A DNA stretch of 23,189 bases from Lachnospiraceae bacterium UBA3785 (lineage in GTDB: Bacteria > Bacillota > Clostridia > Lachnospirales > Lachnospiraceae): contig DFFD01000179.1 of NCBI GenBank assembly GCA_002369495.1, positions 1-23,189 of the forward strand. The letters run 5' to 3'. The position numbers and the translations under genes were made by a program. Of this stretch, positions 20,679-23,189 are shown piece after piece (position 1 is the stretch's first letter; the number at the start of each line of letters is the position of its first letter). Under the pieces are notes generated by a model. That model was not told the origin of the DNA, searched no databases, and saw only the letters and a program-made list of their open reading frames with translations.

Positions 20679-23174
20679 TCACATACCGATCAGATCGAAA
20701 TCCTCGAAGGAAACCGTAAGTCTCATGTCCTTCTTCGGATTCAGGTACTTGATGAATACGGTCCGTCTGGTCTGGCTGTAATACCAGCCTTTCTCGGCGA
20801 CCTCGTAGAGTCTGCGGTTCAGAATATGCGGAAGCTTCTCTTCGCCCAGCGCCACCCAGAACGGGCTTCTGTCCTTGCGGATCACTTCGACACTGACCGT
20901 CTTCACGGTATCCTGGTAGGATCCTTCGGACTTGAAATCAATGTGGAAGACACTGCTGCCGGAAGTGCTGATCGTCGTCTTCCGATAGGCGCCGTTCTTA
21001 TAGTCGTTGGTCACGCCGTCATCCTCATAGAGCTCAAAGCTTCTCTCTTCGCCCGCAGCGATGATGAGGCGGAGCTTTGTCATCGCGTCCTGGCCCATCG
21101 AGAGCATCTGGTTGGCCGCCATCGGGATGATTGCGCCTTCCCTGACAAACATGGGGATCGTCTCCATGGTGACCGGGACCTCGATCGTCTGTCCGCCTTC
21201 ATAGCGGGCATAGTTGTCGTTCCAGTCGTACCAGACGGTGCCTGCCGGGAGATAGACTTTGCGGGTCTTTGCTCCTTTTTCTATGACGTTCGCGACGAGA
21301 AGATCGTGCCCGAACATAAATTCAAAGCTGTTGTCATAGACATTCGGATCATTCTGGAACTCATAGACCAGGGCGCGCATAACCGGAGCGCCGTTCTCGG
21401 ATGCCTCATAGATCAGCGAGTAGAGGTAAGGTGCAAACTGGTAGCGGAGATAGATCGCGCTGCGGATGAGATCCGCCGAATCGCGGAACATCCAGGGTTC
21501 CGTGACCGTGTTGTCATTGCTGGCCGAATGGATCGAGAAGCGTGCCTGGAATATGCCCTGCTGGACCCAGCGGACGAAGAGCTCTTCCTCCGGAGCCGGG
21601 CCGGCGAAGCCGCCGATATCCGCGCCTTCATTCGGCTGGCCGGAGAGGCCCATGCCCGTAATGATCGGGATATTATACTTCAGGGACTTCCAGCTCGTAT
21701 AGTTGTCGCCGCACCAGGTCTGGGCGTATTTCTGGATGCCGGCGCTGCCGCTGCGGCAGACGACGTAGGGGCGGGCTTTCGCATCGTGCTCGACGACCGC
21801 CTCGTTCGCGATCCGGCACATGATCGTGCTCATGAGCGGTTTCAGCTGGCCGATCGTGCCGCCCTTGCCCTCAAAGTCGCAGATCGCTTCCTTGTCGAGC
21901 AGGCTGTCATATTCGCAGTTGTCGTTCCAGATGGAGTTGGTGCCGACGTCGATGATATTTTCCGTCAGGTACTTCTTCCACACTTCGCGCGCATGCGGGT
22001 TTGTGTAATCCCAGAAGGCGCCTTCGCCGCCCCACCACATGCCGACGGCATATTTCTCCGGATCGGCGCTGTCGCGGACCCAGACTTTCTCATCCGTAAA
22101 CTCCTTGAAGAACGGGTGCATCAGCAGCACGCCGGGCTTCACGTTCGGCACGTTCTGGGCGCTCTTCAGATCCATGTCATGGAAATACTTGCGCGGATTC
22201 TTGAAGCGCTTCTTATTCCAGTAGAAGACGCAGCGCTTGCCCTCGTAGGCTGTGTAGCCGGAGGAGAGGTGGAAACCGTCGATTGGGAATCCTTCCTCGC
22301 GGATCGTGTCCACAAAGCCGAGAACCGCATCGTCGCTGTCCGCCTCGAGTTCCGGATAGTACATCGAAGAACCCTGATAGCCGATCGCTCTCTTGGGAAG
22401 CAGCGCCGGACGTCCGGTAAGGCGGGTATAGTTGTCGAGGATGCGCTTGATCGTGCCGCCCCCTAAAAGGAAGAGGTCGATATCGCCGCCGTCCGCCTGC
22501 CAGTAGGTATAGCGCGGCCAGTAGTTGGACTTTTCACAGCCCATGTTGAAGACAGATTCATAAAAATTGTGATAGAACAGGCCGACCGCCTTTCCGTTGT
22601 CACGGTCAAGACGGATGTAGAACGGGATGTGCTTGTAGAGCGTATCCATAAGCTCCGGATCGTAGCCCATCGCGTCGGTCGCCCGTTCTCTTAAAAACTT
22701 CTTGTTCTTGTTCAGGACACCGGTCTTCTCGCCGAATCCGTAGTAGCAGTCGTCCTCCTTCATCCGGGTGTAGGCGACGACGCGGTTGTTGGCGTCAAGG
22801 ATATACGGGCTCCCGGCAATCGTGGCATAAAGCTCGTCCCCGTCCTCGTCCGTGAGGGAAAGAGCCAGCGGATCCTTTTTCAAGGTCAGCTTCACTTTTC
22901 CCGTGTCAAAAACAATGCTCTCTTTCGTCTCCGCAGGCTCCGGCATGCAGGGGGTGACTCTGGAGCGCTCCGCCCCGAACATCGCGTCCATACGGTCCTC
23001 CCAGGCCGTCAGCATGAGAACATAGGACTCCTCCGCCAGTTCCTTGTCAAAAGAGGTTCTGATGCGGACGATCTCATCCGTAAGGAAGACGATCTTAATG
23101 TCCGCCGCGTTGGTATGGACAAGGTAGCAATCTTCCCGGGCTTCCATCCCGGTAAATGTCGTGCATATTTTCAT
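20679..23174 (-). CDS. GH31 alpha-glucosidase-like enzyme (first of a tandem pair)
   Basis: This is a cytosolic GH31 enzyme of 831 residues, complete at both ends. It has the same architecture as its downstream neighbour. The nucleophile D418 is in IWNDNCE, the acid/base D490 in WCGDNYTSW, and GADIGGF and SASNDNTVTEPW are present. Shared blocks such as KHIPFYIR, GDIDLFL, RYAQ/KYAQ and GGQTIE show a duplication, while the substrate-facing loops differ (GYQGSSMYYPELEAD here against GFCMSTMYYAELEKD). Different substrate preference or division of labour is therefore likely. AAAGGAG lies 6 bases before the ATG at 23174, right at the window edge, so the promoter and any upstream genes of the operon (for example a sugar carrier) are outside. 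KTDFGE is absent, arguing against alpha-xylosidase. Confidence 0.9.
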   Translation of the reverse strand: MKICTTFTGMEAREDCYLVHTNAADIKIVFLTDEIVRIRTSFDKELAEESYVLMLTAWEDRMDAMFGAERSRVTPCMPEPAETKESIVFDTGKVKLTLKKDPLALSLTDEDGDELYATIAGSPYILDANNRVVAYTRMKEDDCYYGFGEKTGVLNKNKKFLRERATDAMGYDPELMDTLYKHIPFYIRLDRDNGKAVGLFYHNFYESVFNMGCEKSNYWPRYTYWQADGGDIDLFLLGGGTIKRILDNYTRLTGRPALLPKRAIGYQGSSMYYPELEADSDDAVLGFVDTIREEGFPIDGFHLSSGYTAYEGKRCVFYWNKKRFKNPRKYFHDMDLKSAQNVPNVKPGVLLMHPFFKEFTDEKVWVRDSADPEKYAVGMWWGGEGAFWDYTNPHAREVWKKYLTENIIDVGTNSIWNDNCEYDSLLDKEAICDFEGKGGTIGQLKPLMSTIMCRIANEAVVEHDAKARPYVVCRSGSAGIQKYAQTWCGDNYTSWKSLKYNIPIITGMGLSGQPNEGADIGGFAGPAPEEELFVRWVQQGIFQARFSIHSASNDNTVTEPWMFRDSADLIRSAIYLRYQFAPYLYSLIYEASENGAPVMRALVYEFQNDPNVYDNSFEFMFGHDLLVANVIEKGAKTRKVYLPAGTVWYDWNDNYARYEGGQTIEVPVTMETIPMFVREGAIIPMAANQMLSMGQDAMTKLRLIIAAGEERSFELYEDDGVTNDYKNGAYRKTTISTSGSSVFHIDFKSEGSYQDTVKTVSVEVIRKDRSPFWVALGEEKLPHILNRRLYEVAEKGWYYSQTRRTVFIKYLNPKKDMRLTVSFEDFDLIGM

Positions 23175-23189
23175 TTTCAGCTCCTTTTT

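Noticed and set aside
20826..22466. A 546-codon plus-strand open frame opposite the first GH31 gene
   Set aside because: Same reasons: low-complexity charged composition, no start signals, complete overlap with a gene whose catalytic motifs are visible.
18155..23174. Alpha-xylosidase (YicI type) for the GH31 pair
   Set aside because: The KTDFGE nucleophile motif of that group is absent in both proteins; both read WNDNCE.
1..23189. CRISPR arrays, tRNA or rRNA genes, prophage or insertion-sequence genes
   Set aside because: I looked for spaced direct repeats, cloverleaf-like ends with CCA and transposase or integrase motifs and saw none; the only repeats are the short intergenic ones listed.

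Overview
The window reads as chromosomal DNA of a GC-rich, anaerobic member of the Bacillota, most likely Clostridia and perhaps Lachnospiraceae. The reasons are strong AGGAGG-type ribosome sites before almost every gene, sigma-A-type promoters in AT-rich gaps, a short-form CstA, an oxygen-sensitive two-subunit tartrate dehydratase, a PF16962-like ABC exporter and two cytosolic GH31 enzymes. I cannot name the genus from sequence alone. I see no tRNA, rRNA, CRISPR array, transposase or phage gene. Eighteen genes are supported, one of them (30 codons) very small.

Layout. 40-3728 (minus): a three-gene operon of a two-TM membrane protein of unknown function, a MoxR-type AAA+ ATPase and a von Willebrand A protein. 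3796-6642: a CstA-type carrier (minus), a 30-residue single-TM protein with its own promoter and terminator (minus), and a divergent LysR regulator (plus). 6701-13428: an organic-acid block with a TtuC/DmlA-type dehydrogenase, a DUF3592-like membrane protein, L(+)-tartrate dehydratase (ttdA, ttdB) behind an SLC13-type carrier, a divergent LysR regulator and an AEC-family carrier. 13475-16968 (minus): an ABC ATPase translationally coupled to a large exporter permease whose C-terminal third is a CPBP (Rce1-like) intramembrane protease. 17219-18103 (plus): an AraC regulator with a cupin sensor. 18155-23174 (minus): two tandem paralogous GH31 alpha-glucosidase-like enzymes, whose operon may continue beyond the right edge.

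How they fit. The central block can be read as dicarboxylate or hydroxy-acid use. SLC13 or AEC carriers bring in tartrate or malate, TtdAB makes oxaloacetate and the TtuC/DmlA enzyme makes pyruvate from D-malate or tartrate. CstA-family carriers handle pyruvate or peptides in characterised bacteria, so the left LysR/small-protein/CstA group may be metabolically linked. This is inference; no substrate can be read from the sequence.

Points most worth following are the 30-residue membrane protein between LysR and cstA, the ABC exporter/CPBP protease fusion with its acidic loop, the MoxR-VWA-membrane trio, a GGGACGGTTC repeat family found only at gene 3' ends, and a marked excess of the word GAAAATG.
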